Below, one piece after another: positions 1 to 8,352 of a stretch of 33,827 nucleotides of DNA (position 1 is its first letter; each line of letters opens with the position of its first letter). The stretch spans positions 1-33,827 of the forward strand of contig CALYTW010000011.1 in assembly GCA_945487905.1 (NCBI GenBank). The letters run 5' to 3'. The notes below the pieces were generated by a model. That model made no database searches, was not told where the DNA came from, and worked only from the letters and a program-made list of their open reading frames with translations. This DNA is from an uncultured cyanobacterium. GTDB lineage: Bacteria > Cyanobacteriota > Vampirovibrionia > Gastranaerophilales > Gastranaerophilaceae. Both the position numbers and the translations under genes were made by a program.

Positions 1-410
1 ATATCAACGCTGATTTCTAAAATATCCGGTGCTATATATTCAAAAACATCTTTTCTCGCTGACATAAATTTAGAAAGTTCTTCTCTGAATTGAGACAAAT
101 CAGCTTTTGAAGCATCAAGACCGAGTCTGTAGCCTTCTTCAAATGCAGATTTTTTAATATTTTCGGATTCTTCCTGAGCTCTTGAAACAAGATTTCTGTC
201 GTCTATTCTTCTGTACCCTCTGCGTCTTGAACCTCTACGTCTTTCCTTTTTTTGATTAAAATCGATGTTTTCAATGTCAAATAAATCGGTTTCTTCTTCA
301 TTTTTTCTTACAGATTGAGTCTTTTCTTCGTTATGAGAGGAAGGTATTGTATTTTCTTCGGCAGAAATCGAACCGTCATTAATTTGCGGTTCATTTTCTT
401 TTTTATTCAT
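1..410 (-). CDS. fliH: Flagellar assembly protein FliH, N-terminal part (cut by window edge)
   Basis: The frame is open from an ATG at 408-410 to the window start, giving about 136 residues of an incomplete protein. The first 55 residues are acidic and low in complexity, then comes a strongly basic stretch (RRRGSRRRGYRR). After that is a FliH/YscL-like segment containing EEGYRLGLDAS and then ILEISVDI, which matches the E-x-G-x-x-x-G helix entry and the start of the conserved C-terminal domain of the family. FliH is the cytosolic stator-like regulator of the export ATPase FliI. It follows the protein in the fliG slot by about 40 bp in an fliE-fliF-X-fliH order, which supports the call. An in-frame ATG 30 bp upstream (at 440) is an alternative start; neither start has a clear ribosome binding site. 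The C-terminal ATPase-binding domain lies outside the window. Confidence 0.75.
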   Translation of the reverse strand, partial: MNKKENEPQINDGSISAEENTIPSSHNEEKTQSVRKNEEETDLFDIENIDFNQKKERRRGSRRRGYRRIDDRNLVSRAQEESENIKKSAFEEGYRLGLDASKADLSQFREELSKFMSARKDVFEYIAPDILEISVD

Positions 411-450
411 TATTTTTTGATTTCTTTTTTTTATAATCATTTTGTTTTAA

Positions 451-1530
451 TTAAATACTTTCCTCAATATACTCTGTAATTATTCCTGCAACTTTTAGCG
501 GTAAATCGCTGTACTCTCCGTCATAAGCTTTCGATGCAAATCTTTTAACAAGAGGTCTCTCGTTTTTGATAGCTTTTTCCACTTTTTCTCTCGGGTTTGT
601 TGCATAAACAGTCATTAAAGCTTTTACAAGATTTTCTTTTGTCAATTTTCTCTTTGTCGGCAGAAAATCTTTTATTTCTTTGAGGCAGTCAGACACCAAA
701 TCGCTATCTAATTGTGATTCCAAATTAGCCATATTCATATACTGGGAAATTCTTAAAGAATCGTTCGAATTAAATTTGTTTAATATCGTGGTAACTTTAT
801 CCTGTGAAAGAATTTTCAGGACAAGCGCAAGAGTCATAAGCTTCAAATCTTTATTTGTATAACCTTGCGGTGTGGAAACATCTCTTTTTGCCCTTTTGGA
901 TTGTCTTTTAGCCGCAAAATCTTCATCTTTGCGTTTTTGGTTTTCTTCGGCTTGCCTCATAGATTCTTCAGCAACAGCTCGCTGCCGGTTTTGCCGTTCT
1001 TGTTCAGCCTGTGCCTGCTGAACCATCTGGTCTATATTTGATTGATTTTCGGCTCTATTTTTTGTCTCCTCATCAATAACACCTTTTTGCTGAAGTTCTT
1101 CTATACTTTGATTATAAACCTTGACAACATGGTGTTCGACAGCCTGTAACAACTGGTCTTGAGGAATTTTTTTAATATAACCCTGCTTTGCAACTTCAAA
1201 AATCGTAAATGCAATTTTTTGCATTATACTATCCCAATATTGGGGTAAAATTCCCGAATGAACCAAATCTATAGACTTGTGGAAAGACCATTCCGCTATT
1301 ATTTGGGTAATAAAGATTGCAGCTTCGGCATTCAAATTCAGAGAAGAATCATTGTATAAAGCTTCTCCGGCAAGCATTGTAAAGTTGCCGAGAGTTTTTA
1401 CGATATACTCTTTCTCAAAATCTTTTAAATCGGCAGGAACAAGCTGAACAGCCTGGTCAGCCATATTCTGCGCAAATCCTTTATAATCAAATCCTTCTAT
1501 TGGCATTTTATTAACACTCTCTTTTTTCAA
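451..1530 (-). CDS. Divergent protein in the fliG position of the flagellar operon
   Basis: A 359-aa cytosolic protein between fliF and fliH, where most operons carry the rotor switch gene fliG. Residues 1-150 are helical. Residues 150-215 are a Q/E/R-rich coiled coil. Residues 225-359 are a helical domain starting near LMTLALVLKILSQDKVTTIL, which loosely recalls the ALVLxxLxxEKAAxIL pattern of the FliG middle domain. The FliG EHPQ motif and the charged C-terminal torque helix are not visible. The start is probably TTG at 1530: AGGAGG lies 3 nt upstream, which is closer than usual. The alternative is ATG at 1506 (MPIEGFDYKG) behind a GAGAG. FliF in this operon keeps its usual FliG-binding tail, so a FliG-equivalent is expected. 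I infer a highly divergent FliG or a lineage-specific substitute; sequence alone does not settle it. Confidence 0.55.
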   Translation of the reverse strand: MKKESVNKMPIEGFDYKGFAQNMADQAVQLVPADLKDFEKEYIVKTLGNFTMLAGEALYNDSSLNLNAEAAIFITQIIAEWSFHKSIDLVHSGILPQYWDSIMQKIAFTIFEVAKQGYIKKIPQDQLLQAVEHHVVKVYNQSIEELQQKGVIDEETKNRAENQSNIDQMVQQAQAEQERQNRQRAVAEESMRQAEENQKRKDEDFAAKRQSKRAKRDVSTPQGYTNKDLKLMTLALVLKILSQDKVTTILNKFNSNDSLRISQYMNMANLESQLDSDLVSDCLKEIKDFLPTKRKLTKENLVKALMTVYATNPREKVEKAIKNERPLVKRFASKAYDGEYSDLPLKVAGIITEYIEESI

Positions 1531-1571
1531 CTACCTCCTAGTGACTTAATGCCCTAGTAACTTATTCGCCC

Positions 1572-3242
1572 CTACCCCTGTTCTATCCAGCTTCTGATTT
1601 TTTCTCCCGCTTCGGATTCATCAGCACCGTCAAATTCTTTTTTTAATTCTCTCAGGGCATCTCTTATATCGGCACCGGTTGTGGTAATCGTTGGTCTGTT
1701 CTGCTGTTCAAGAAGCCCCTGTTGTAATTGTGACTGTTTAGCGATTAAATCGGCTGCATTCATGCTTAAATCTTTAAGCTGTTTATCCTGAGCTTCATTT
1801 TGCTCTTTTAGTTTTATCATTTCTTCTTCTTGAGCTTCTTTGGCTGCATTAATTTTTTGAGACAAAGCCTTGTGACCGAATATCAGTCCGAAAGCTATCA
1901 GAACTATTGCTAACCACCACGGATTTCCGTGTTCCGGCTTAATTGGTGCTTTAACATTTTTATCGCCTGCCATAAACGGATTCAGGGACTCTGCAAATGC
2001 AATTGTTACATTATCCGGACTGGCTTTTGGGCTTGCAGCGTGTGCAATCAGCTCTTTTAATTCTTCAAGCGTTAATTCAACAGGCAATGCATCTTTTTCA
2101 AGCGTTACGGCAATTGAAATTTCTTCTAATGTCCCGGGAGAAAGATATTCGCTTGTTTGAACTTTTGCTACGCCGTATTGTGTTTCTCTTGCGGTTCTTG
2201 TATAGCTTCTGTTCTGCGAAGAATCCGAGCTTCCAGTAGGTAAACCGTTTGGAAGGTATACACTGACTGCATTAGTATTTTTATTAACATCTTGTGTCTG
2301 GTCGCCCAAACCTTCCGAGAAAGTTTGTTCGTTCAATGCGATTTTCGTATTCGGGTCATAAGAAATGGTATGTTTTTCAACAGGTGCTTGCTTCAAGAAC
2401 GTAGAAACCGTAGCAACGTATTTACCTGAACCTATCAAGCGGTTCAATTGTGCTTGAACTTTTTCCTGCATATATTTATCGTTTTCCTGAATTCTTGCAA
2501 GCATTTCTGATGAAGCATCCATAACGCTGTTATATACATGACCGTTTGTATCTGAAACAGAAATGTTTTCTGCTTTTAAGTCATCTCCAACTGCGCCCAT
2601 TACAAGGTTTATTACAGCTTTGATTTTTGACATATCAAGAGTTCTGCCTAAGGGAACGGTTAATTGAACTGTAACCGTAACAGGTTTTTGCATTGATGCA
2701 AACATAGATTTTTCAGGGATGGAAATAAACACCGAAGCATTGTCTATGCCTTCGATTCTCTTTATTAATCTTGATAATTCGCCGTTCATAGCACGAACAA
2801 GACGAATCCTTTTATCTTCTTTTGTTGAGGTAAAGTCGCCTTTATCAAATACTTCCAGCCCTACATTCTGGTCATACAAACCGCTTTCAACGATTCTTAC
2901 TATGGCTAAATCACGTTTTTCAGCTGTACATTTTCCGGGGGCGGTTGTACAATTTTTAGCTTTAAGTTTTAAAATTGACTTTGTACCGTCTTCGGTTCTT
3001 GAAACAACAATTCCTTCTTTTGCAAGCAACGATTGAATTTCTAGGGCTTTTCCGAGATTGTCTGTTTTTAATAAATCAACATCTTCTTTCAACGGTTCAT
3101 TTGAAACGTCAACTCCTTGTTTATCGGCTTTGTTTGAAGCGGAAATAGTACCGCAAATTATAAAAACAACAAGCAGTAAAACTATACCGCCGATTACGGA
3201 TGCTAAGAGAACTTTATTTTGCAGTAATTTATTAAAATCCAT
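1572..3242 (-). CDS. fliF: Flagellar MS-ring protein FliF
   Basis: 556 aa, the usual length of FliF, which forms the inner-membrane MS-ring on which rotor and export gate assemble. A transmembrane helix covers about residues 13-32. Then come the secretin-like ring-building motifs (RIVESGLYDQNVGLEVFDKG, LVRAMNGELSRLIKRIEGID, ASVFISIPEKSMF, VTVQLTVPLGRTLD). A second membrane helix lies near residues 440-458 (WWLAIVLIAFGLIFGH). The cytoplasmic tail ends with EAGEKIRSWIEQ, the short helix that in this family binds the N-terminal domain of FliG. A ring insertion has an unusual CTTAPGKC cysteine pair near residues 98-105. The start ATG is preceded by GGGAAGGA at good spacing. It is transcribed after fliE, with about 48 bp between them. 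Confidence 0.93.
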   Translation of the reverse strand: MDFNKLLQNKVLLASVIGGIVLLLVVFIICGTISASNKADKQGVDVSNEPLKEDVDLLKTDNLGKALEIQSLLAKEGIVVSRTEDGTKSILKLKAKNCTTAPGKCTAEKRDLAIVRIVESGLYDQNVGLEVFDKGDFTSTKEDKRIRLVRAMNGELSRLIKRIEGIDNASVFISIPEKSMFASMQKPVTVTVQLTVPLGRTLDMSKIKAVINLVMGAVGDDLKAENISVSDTNGHVYNSVMDASSEMLARIQENDKYMQEKVQAQLNRLIGSGKYVATVSTFLKQAPVEKHTISYDPNTKIALNEQTFSEGLGDQTQDVNKNTNAVSVYLPNGLPTGSSDSSQNRSYTRTARETQYGVAKVQTSEYLSPGTLEEISIAVTLEKDALPVELTLEELKELIAHAASPKASPDNVTIAFAESLNPFMAGDKNVKAPIKPEHGNPWWLAIVLIAFGLIFGHKALSQKINAAKEAQEEEMIKLKEQNEAQDKQLKDLSMNAADLIAKQSQLQQGLLEQQNRPTITTTGADIRDALRELKKEFDGADESEAGEKIRSWIEQG

Positions 3243-3290
3243 ATATCCTTCCCTACATTATTATACACATATTTCTTGATTATGAGAAGA

Positions 3291-3632
3291 CTAAATCTGT
3301 AATTGCATAATTTTATCATACGCTTGGATGACTTTTCCGACAGCGGTCGTCGCAATTGAAACACTCATTTCCGCCTTCGCCATTGCAGTCATAACGTCGT
3401 GTACATCCACGTTTTCGTTACCCATCATTGCATCTTTTAACAAGTTATCCGGCGCATTCAATTCCGTATTAAGATTTTCTACTAAACCTGACATTACACT
3501 TGAAAAATCTGCCGTATCCGTACCTTCTACTCTGCTCATTCTTGCTCCGGGAAGGTCATAGCCCCACGAATCAATTTTTGAATGCTGAATTCTTGCTTCC
3601 AAATCGTACCTTGGTACAAAACCGTTAAACAT
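3291..3632 (-). CDS. fliE: Flagellar hook-basal body protein FliE
   Basis: 113 aa, close to the family norm. The C-terminal half carries the FliE signature VDVHDVMTAMAKAEMSVSIA followed by a KVIQAYDKIMQLQI-type ending, which is nearly invariant in FliE. FliE is the adaptor that joins the MS-ring and export gate to the proximal rod and is itself exported. It is the first gene of the leftward fliE-fliF-X-fliH unit. AGAGG precedes the ATG by a normal distance. A sigma-28-like promoter sits about 27 bp upstream of the start codon, giving a short leader. The N-terminal half (about residues 1-45) is poorly conserved, as usual for the family. Confidence 0.92.
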   Translation of the reverse strand: MFNGFVPRYDLEARIQHSKIDSWGYDLPGARMSRVEGTDTADFSSVMSGLVENLNTELNAPDNLLKDAMMGNENVDVHDVMTAMAKAEMSVSIATTAVGKVIQAYDKIMQLQI

Positions 3633-3658
3633 ATTTTTTACCTCTTTATTTGTTAGTT

Positions 3659-3685
3659 TTATCGGATGATTCTCGGATTTTTTTA
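3659..3685 (-). promoter_or_regulatory. Sigma-28 (FliA)-type promoter for fliE operon
   Basis: Read on the minus strand, TAAA (3685-3682), exactly 15 bp, then TCCGATAA (3666-3659). This matches the flagellar sigma-28 consensus TAAA-N15-GCCGATAA at all but one base of the -10 element. The predicted transcription start is about 20 nt before the fliE ATG, leaving room for its AGAGG. The match is read directly; use by FliA is inference from the consensus. Confidence 0.6.
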
Positions 3686-3788
3686 ATATTTACCCTAAAA
3701 ATCATCTGTTTGTACTATCGTTTTAATTTTTTTTAAAGAAAAGTCAATTTATGTCGTTTCAATACCCGTCAGCTTTGCGAGGTTATTT

Positions 3789-3956
3789 ATGAATTTGCAC
3801 GAAGAATGTTTGTTAAAATATCTTTTAAATCCGCTGGGTGTTTCTGTTTCAACGGAATTATTGAAAAAATATAACGATATGATTTTAAAAAATTCATTAA
3901 ACGGAAATTTTCTTGCAAAGACTTCGCAATTAAGCTATAGTACAAATAGGACTTAA
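3789..3956 (+). CDS. Possible 55-aa small protein, doubtful
   Basis: An ATG at 3789 with GCGAGG 7 nt upstream opens a 55-codon frame (MNLHEECLLKYLLNPLGVSV..., ending NRT). I recognise no family. It lies in the 339-bp gap between fliE and the cyclase gene, and its 3' end overlaps the likely promoter of the cyclase gene. That makes it more likely chance or the remnant of a lost gene. Apart from this and the two promoters, I see nothing else in the gap. Confidence 0.2.
   Translation: MNLHEECLLKYLLNPLGVSVSTELLKKYNDMILKNSLNGNFLAKTSQLSYSTNRT
3913..3941 (+). promoter_or_regulatory. Sigma-70-like promoter of diguanylate cyclase gene
   Basis: TTGCAA (3913-3918), 17-bp spacer, TATAGT (3936-3941). The predicted start near 3948 gives a leader of about 24 nt that contains the GAGGGAG ribosome binding site of the next gene. 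Confidence 0.5.
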
Positions 3957-3971
3957 TTTGAGGGAGTTAAA

Positions 3972-5792
3972 GTGAATAAGATTATTAATTCCAAATGGTT
4001 TATTCTTGCCGCATATATTTTGTTGTTGTTGGCAATTTTTCTTGTGGGGTTTGTATTTTTACAAAACAATAAAACCTTGAATAATGTATTAACATCATTC
4101 TTTCATGTTGCGGAGAACAGAACTTTTGACTACAGGCAATTTATAAAGATTGTGCATAAACAGCCTGTGCCGAACAAAGATATTCTTATACTTGCAATTG
4201 ATGATGCGAGTTTGGAATACCTTTGGGATAAATACGGAGAGTGGCCGATTCCGAGAGATGTTTATGCTGATGTTGTAAATTATATTGAAAAAGATAAACC
4301 GCAAGCGGTCATTTTTGACTTATTATTTATTAAATCTATTCGTGCAGAAAAGAATGCAGACAAATTATTAACGGATACTCTCAATAAGTATAATAATACG
4401 TATGTCGGAATGAATTTTGATAATTTAGCTTCGGATGTCAGACTTCCTGCTGGTCTGCCTGAAAGGTTAAGTGTTGAGCTTGTGAATCATTCTGATATTG
4501 ACTTAAAGAAAAAATATGAATTCGCAAATTGCAGAACGATTTTACCTGAGCTTTTAAACGGAAATGTAAATATAGGTTTAACAAATGTAATAAGAAGCGG
4601 GGACGGAATAATAAGAAAAGTTGCTCCGCTTGCAGTTTATAAAGATAAATATTATCCGTATCTTTCATTCCTTGCCGGAAGCAAATATGTTGCAGATTCG
4701 GATATAAAAAGTTATACAATTAATCAACACAGAATAATGAAAGTTAACGATACGGAGATTCCGTTAACAAAAGAAGGCGAAGCTATTTTAAATTGGTACG
4801 GAATAAGCGGTACACATTCTGTCTATCCGATGTATAAATTGATTCGTGATATGGAAAATCCTTCAAGAAACATCAGAATGAATTTCAAGGATAAAATTGT
4901 AATAATAGGAACAACTGCAACAGCACTTCATGATACAAAAAGTGTTCCTGTTCAGGAAGGTGTTTATCCGGGGGTGGAAGTACATGCGACATTTTTTAAC
5001 AACATGCTGGATAACAATTTTATAAAACAATCCGGTGTTGTTGCGAATGTTTTGATTATAATCTCAGTCATAGTTTTGACGGTCTTAATAGTGGCTTATT
5101 CGGCATCGACTGTTTTTGCAGTGCTTTCAACAATGTTATTTATACTTGGATATCTTTTTATTTCATATTATGTAATGGATATATTTAATTTGTGGATTCC
5201 GGTAGTAATGCCTGCAATGTTTGTAATAGGAGCTTTTGCGTTTACATATATAGCAAAATATCTTATAAAATCAAGAGACTTTGAATACCAGTATAAACTT
5301 GCCACAATAGACGGTTTGACGGAATTGTACAATCACAGATATTTTCAGGACATGTTAAGACAGCAGATAGAATTATCCAAGCGTTATGAACAACCGTTTT
5401 CGCTGATTATAATTGATATTGACTTGTTCAAAAACTTTAATGATACATACGGACATCAAGCCGGCGATGCTGTTCTGAGGCAGGTTGCACAAACCTTGAA
5501 ACGAAATTCCAGAACGACCGATTACGTATGCAGGTACGGCGGGGAAGAAATGAGCATAATTCTTCCGAATACGTCTGCGGAAGAAGCTTTGTTCAATGCA
5601 AACAGACTCAATAAAGCGGTTGCGGAAGGCGATTTTCAGGTAAACTCAAACGAGACAAGCAAGGTAACGATAAGTGTCGGAGTTTCAACCTATCCTGACA
5701 ACGGAGAAACTTCGGAGGCGTTGATAGAATATGCGGACAAGTGTTTGTATTACGCCAAGGAACACGGGCGAAATCAAGTTGGGAAAATATAA
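3972..5792 (+). CDS. CHASE2-GGDEF membrane diguanylate cyclase
   Basis: 606 aa. A membrane helix at about residues 8-30 is followed by an extracytoplasmic CHASE2 sensor domain (about 45-345). Its hallmarks are DDASLEYL, EWPIPRDVYADV, KIVIIGTTATAL and GVYPGVEVHATFFNNML. Three helices follow (about 350-430), then a GGDEF domain (about 440-606). The active-site loop reads RYGGEEM, an allowed GG[DE]E form, so c-di-GMP synthesis from two GTP is expected. RTTD five residues upstream is the RxxD inhibitory site, so feedback by product is likely. The metal-binding DIDLFKNFND motif is intact. The start is GTG with GAGGGAG at normal spacing. The gene is divergent from the fliE operon, which suggests, but does not prove, a role in the switch between swimming and a sessile state. 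The CHASE2 ligand is unknown. Confidence 0.9.
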   Translation: MNKIINSKWFILAAYILLLLAIFLVGFVFLQNNKTLNNVLTSFFHVAENRTFDYRQFIKIVHKQPVPNKDILILAIDDASLEYLWDKYGEWPIPRDVYADVVNYIEKDKPQAVIFDLLFIKSIRAEKNADKLLTDTLNKYNNTYVGMNFDNLASDVRLPAGLPERLSVELVNHSDIDLKKKYEFANCRTILPELLNGNVNIGLTNVIRSGDGIIRKVAPLAVYKDKYYPYLSFLAGSKYVADSDIKSYTINQHRIMKVNDTEIPLTKEGEAILNWYGISGTHSVYPMYKLIRDMENPSRNIRMNFKDKIVIIGTTATALHDTKSVPVQEGVYPGVEVHATFFNNMLDNNFIKQSGVVANVLIIISVIVLTVLIVAYSASTVFAVLSTMLFILGYLFISYYVMDIFNLWIPVVMPAMFVIGAFAFTYIAKYLIKSRDFEYQYKLATIDGLTELYNHRYFQDMLRQQIELSKRYEQPFSLIIIDIDLFKNFNDTYGHQAGDAVLRQVAQTLKRNSRTTDYVCRYGGEEMSIILPNTSAEEALFNANRLNKAVAEGDFQVNSNETSKVTISVGVSTYPDNGETSEALIEYADKCLYYAKEHGRNQVGKI

Positions 5793-5845
5793 GCGTTAAT
5801 CGAAAGCATAAAAAGCAGCCCCACCCTATCCACCCCTATTGTGAA

Positions 5846-5870
5846 GGGTGTCTGAAGGACGGGAGTGGGA
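5846..5870 (+). repeat. Dispersed intergenic repeat, family B, copy 1
   Basis: A 25-bp G-rich element with core GAAGGACGGGAGTGGG lies just upstream of trmFO. Close relatives occur at 26850-26873 (same strand) and 8621-8643 (opposite strand). A CACCC/GGGTG inverted pair (5830-5850) forms a small hairpin at its left edge. Confidence 0.6.
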
Positions 5871-5891
5871 TGGTAATATGGAAGGATAGAA

Positions 5892-7232
5892 ATGGAAGTC
5901 AAGATAATAGGAGCGGGGCTTGCCGGTTCGGAGTCAGCTTTACAGCTTGCAAAAAGGGGGATAAAGGTCAAGTTATATGAAATGAGGCCTGCTAAAACTA
6001 CAGGTGCGCATGTCAGCGGAGATTGTGCCGAATTTGTTTGTTCAAACAGCCTTGGCTCTCTTGATATAATGAATGCGAGCGGTCTTTTGAAAGCTGAGAT
6101 GGAGATTTTGGGAGGGGAGTTAATAAGGATAGCAAAGGAGAACTCTGTTCCGGCGGGGAACGCTTTGGCTATTGCAAGAGAAGATTTTTCTTTATCGGTT
6201 ACAAAAGAAATAAATAATAATCCAAATATTGAATTAATCAGAGAGGAAATTACTGAAATTCCTGACGGTAATGTAATAATTGCGACAGGGCCTTTGACAA
6301 GTGAAAAATTTGCGCAAAGTATTCAGAAATTTACTCAGACGGAGCATTTACATTTTTATGATGCAATAGCGCCGATAGTTGAAGTGGATTCGATTAATTT
6401 TGATAAAGCGTTTTGGGGTGCGAGATATGGCAAGGGGGAAGCTTCATACATAAATTGTCCGATGAATAAAGAGGAATACGAGAACTTCTATAATATATTA
6501 ATTAACGCTCCGAGAATAGAAAATCACGAAGTTGATAAAAAAGAGTTTTTCGAATCCTGCTTGCCGGTTGAAGTGCTTGCATCAAGAGGTGTTGATACTT
6601 TAAGGTATGGGCCGATGAAGCCGGTGGGGCTTGTTGATAAAAGAACCGGTGTTGAAAATTATGCTGTAGTTCAGTTGAGGCAGGATAATTCTGCGAAAAC
6701 GCTTTTTAATCTTGTCGGGTTTCAAACGAACTTAAAATGGGGGGCGCAGAAAGAGCTTGTGCATTCAATTCCCGGGCTTGAAAATGCGAATATTGTACGA
6801 TATGGAGTAATGCACAGAAATACGTTCATAAATTCTTCTGTTGTACTCAGTCCGACTTTTGAAGCAAGAAACAGAGAGGGGCTGTTTTTTGCCGGACAGA
6901 TTACGGGTACGGAAGGTTATACCGAATCAATAGCAGGAGGTCTTTTGGCTGGAATAAATATGTATCGCAGAATTAAGGGGAAAAAATTATTTACTCCCCC
7001 AAGGGAGACTATGCTCGGGGCGTTGACAAATTATATAACAGATAAGGCTCATCTTGAGCATATAAGCAAGCGTGACGGCACTTTAAGGTATTTGCCACCC
7101 CAGCCGATAAATTCTAATTGGGCGATTGTAGCACCGATTGAACTCGCAAAACAGGAGAGAAGGAATAAAAAGTTAAAGACTGAAAAGCTTGCACTACGCT
7201 CAATAGAGGTAATGAAAAAGGTATTCATATAA
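5892..7232 (+). CDS. trmFO: Methylenetetrahydrofolate-tRNA (uracil-5-)-methyltransferase TrmFO
   Basis: 446 aa, the family length. TrmFO is a cytosolic flavoprotein that makes ribothymidine at position 54 of the tRNA T-loop, taking carbon from methylenetetrahydrofolate. The N-terminus has the FAD-binding VKIIGAGLAGSESA loop. The EMRP and EFVCSNSLGS motifs follow; the cysteine of the latter is one of the two catalytic cysteines. The second is in ESCLPVEVLASRG near residue 222. The GQITGTEGYTESIAGGLLAG motif and the PPQPINSNW C-terminal region are also present. GGAAGGATAG precedes the ATG. It is about 100 bp downstream of the cyclase gene; a shared transcript is possible but not evident. GidA/MnmG, a relative, is about 180 residues longer and is excluded by length and motifs. 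Confidence 0.95.
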   Translation: MEVKIIGAGLAGSESALQLAKRGIKVKLYEMRPAKTTGAHVSGDCAEFVCSNSLGSLDIMNASGLLKAEMEILGGELIRIAKENSVPAGNALAIAREDFSLSVTKEINNNPNIELIREEITEIPDGNVIIATGPLTSEKFAQSIQKFTQTEHLHFYDAIAPIVEVDSINFDKAFWGARYGKGEASYINCPMNKEEYENFYNILINAPRIENHEVDKKEFFESCLPVEVLASRGVDTLRYGPMKPVGLVDKRTGVENYAVVQLRQDNSAKTLFNLVGFQTNLKWGAQKELVHSIPGLENANIVRYGVMHRNTFINSSVVLSPTFEARNREGLFFAGQITGTEGYTESIAGGLLAGINMYRRIKGKKLFTPPRETMLGALTNYITDKAHLEHISKRDGTLRYLPPQPINSNWAIVAPIELAKQERRNKKLKTEKLALRSIEVMKKVFI

Positions 7233-7246
7233 ATAAGGCTTGAAAT

Positions 7247-7276
7247 CTGTCAAGCTTGTATATGCTTGTATATAAT
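7247..7276 (+). promoter_or_regulatory. Promoter-like sequence after trmFO
   Basis: CTGTCA (7247-7252), 18-bp spacer and a perfect TATAAT (7271-7276). The spacer contains a near-tandem GCTTGTATAT repeat. It overlaps a small hairpin (GCTTGA/TCAAGC, 7238-7255) behind the trmFO stop. It points at the degraded gene at 7337. Confidence 0.4.
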
Positions 7277-7278
7277 AT

Positions 7279-7317
7279 GTTACGAAATGTAACGAAATTT
7301 ACAAAATCTTACAAAAG
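7279..7317 (+). repeat. Helically phased ACRAAA direct repeats with an inverted repeat
   Basis: Four short units (ACGAAAT, ACGAAAT, ACAAAAT, ACAAAAG) begin at 7282, 7292, 7301 and 7311, so one falls on each helical turn. The first two overlap a GTTAC-5-GTAAC inverted repeat (7279-7293). They lie immediately downstream of the TATAAT box, where a repressor array or a curved A-tract region could sit. Confidence 0.45.
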
Positions 7318-7336
7318 GCTGAAACCCTTGATATAA

Positions 7337-8319
7337 TTGCTATATGATGCTGAAAATGATGCAAACTTCGGTAAAGCAAGTATTTTGACGCAAGTAATGA
7401 ATACATTTAAAGCTGATGGAGCAGAAAGTACTATTAGTCATAACGGAAAAATAAAAAGCATAGGTTCTGAATGGGATACATTGAAAAAGAATGTAATTGT
7501 ATATACGGGTGATGTGATAAAGATTGCTACGGCAACGTGGAAAAAATATTGGAAATTTTTGGAGTCAATGTACAAACATCAGGCGGCGGGGATTCCACTG
7601 TTGTGAAGGGTCATGGACAAGGAGAAGGTTCATTGAATGCCGAAGATGATGGAAATGTGCAAGGCTCTAAAGAAAAAGTAGAAGAGAGAGGAACTGTATC
7701 AGTTGTGGAAGAATTTCAAGGAAATTCGGCAGGTAATGTTTCGCAGAATTTGAGCACTTCCTCAGTTGAAGAATTACCAGCTAAAACGCCTTCCATTGTG
7801 CAAGTCCCGGTAACACCTGTAACAGAGGAAAAAGATGCCGTTTCAGCGGATTCGGACCCTGTAGTCGACCCAGAAAGCATTGTCGATAATAATGTGTATG
7901 ATAGAACAATAAGTCTGCCGGATAACAAGAACAAGATATATTATACGGTACAAGAGGGCGGAGAAATAGATTATAACGACAATATTACAAATTTGCAGAA
8001 TAATGATACATACAAAGCTTTTATGGACGGTTTTGCTTGGGCAACTCGCATGCCAAAAGACACACTAACGTTTCGTGGTATAACGAAGGAATATACTCTT
8101 GATACGTGGCCTGAAAAGGAAAGCGACTTTGGTTCTATAGCTACAGAAGTTGCAATAAAGAAATTCATATATGATGATTTGCTCGAGAAACGGAAAAAGG
8201 GTGTATCTCTAACGGAAAATGAGAATACATTTGTATCACAATTTCCTGTAACTCTCAACGAGTACGGATTGCAATTGAATGAATCCGGCAAAGTTGTAAA
8301 CAAACCTAAAGATGCGTAG
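7337..8319 (+). pseudogene. Degraded gene: truncated start and one internal frameshift
   Basis: Two overlapping frames read as one protein. The first (7337 to about 7548) gives LYDAENDANFGKASILTQVM... through GDVIKIATATWKK. The second, in the next frame, continues naturally as ILEIFGVNVQTSGGG and runs to 8319. Adding one A to the A6 tract at 7541-7546 would fuse them into about 327 residues. A TAA stop sits immediately before the first frame and no ATG with a ribosome binding site is near, so the 5' end looks lost too. The second part has a low-complexity acidic and Ser/Thr/Pro/Val-rich linker (about 90 residues), then a globular tail (KNKIYYTVQEGGEIDYNDN ... VNKPKDA). I recognise no family. 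A second-frame protein starting at GTG 7537 (260 aa) is possible but lacks a ribosome binding site. The alternative is programmed -1 slippage on the AAAAAA tract. Confidence 0.55.
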
Positions 8320-8352
8320 GTCTGGATTTACTAATGCGACCTGCGTAACTAC

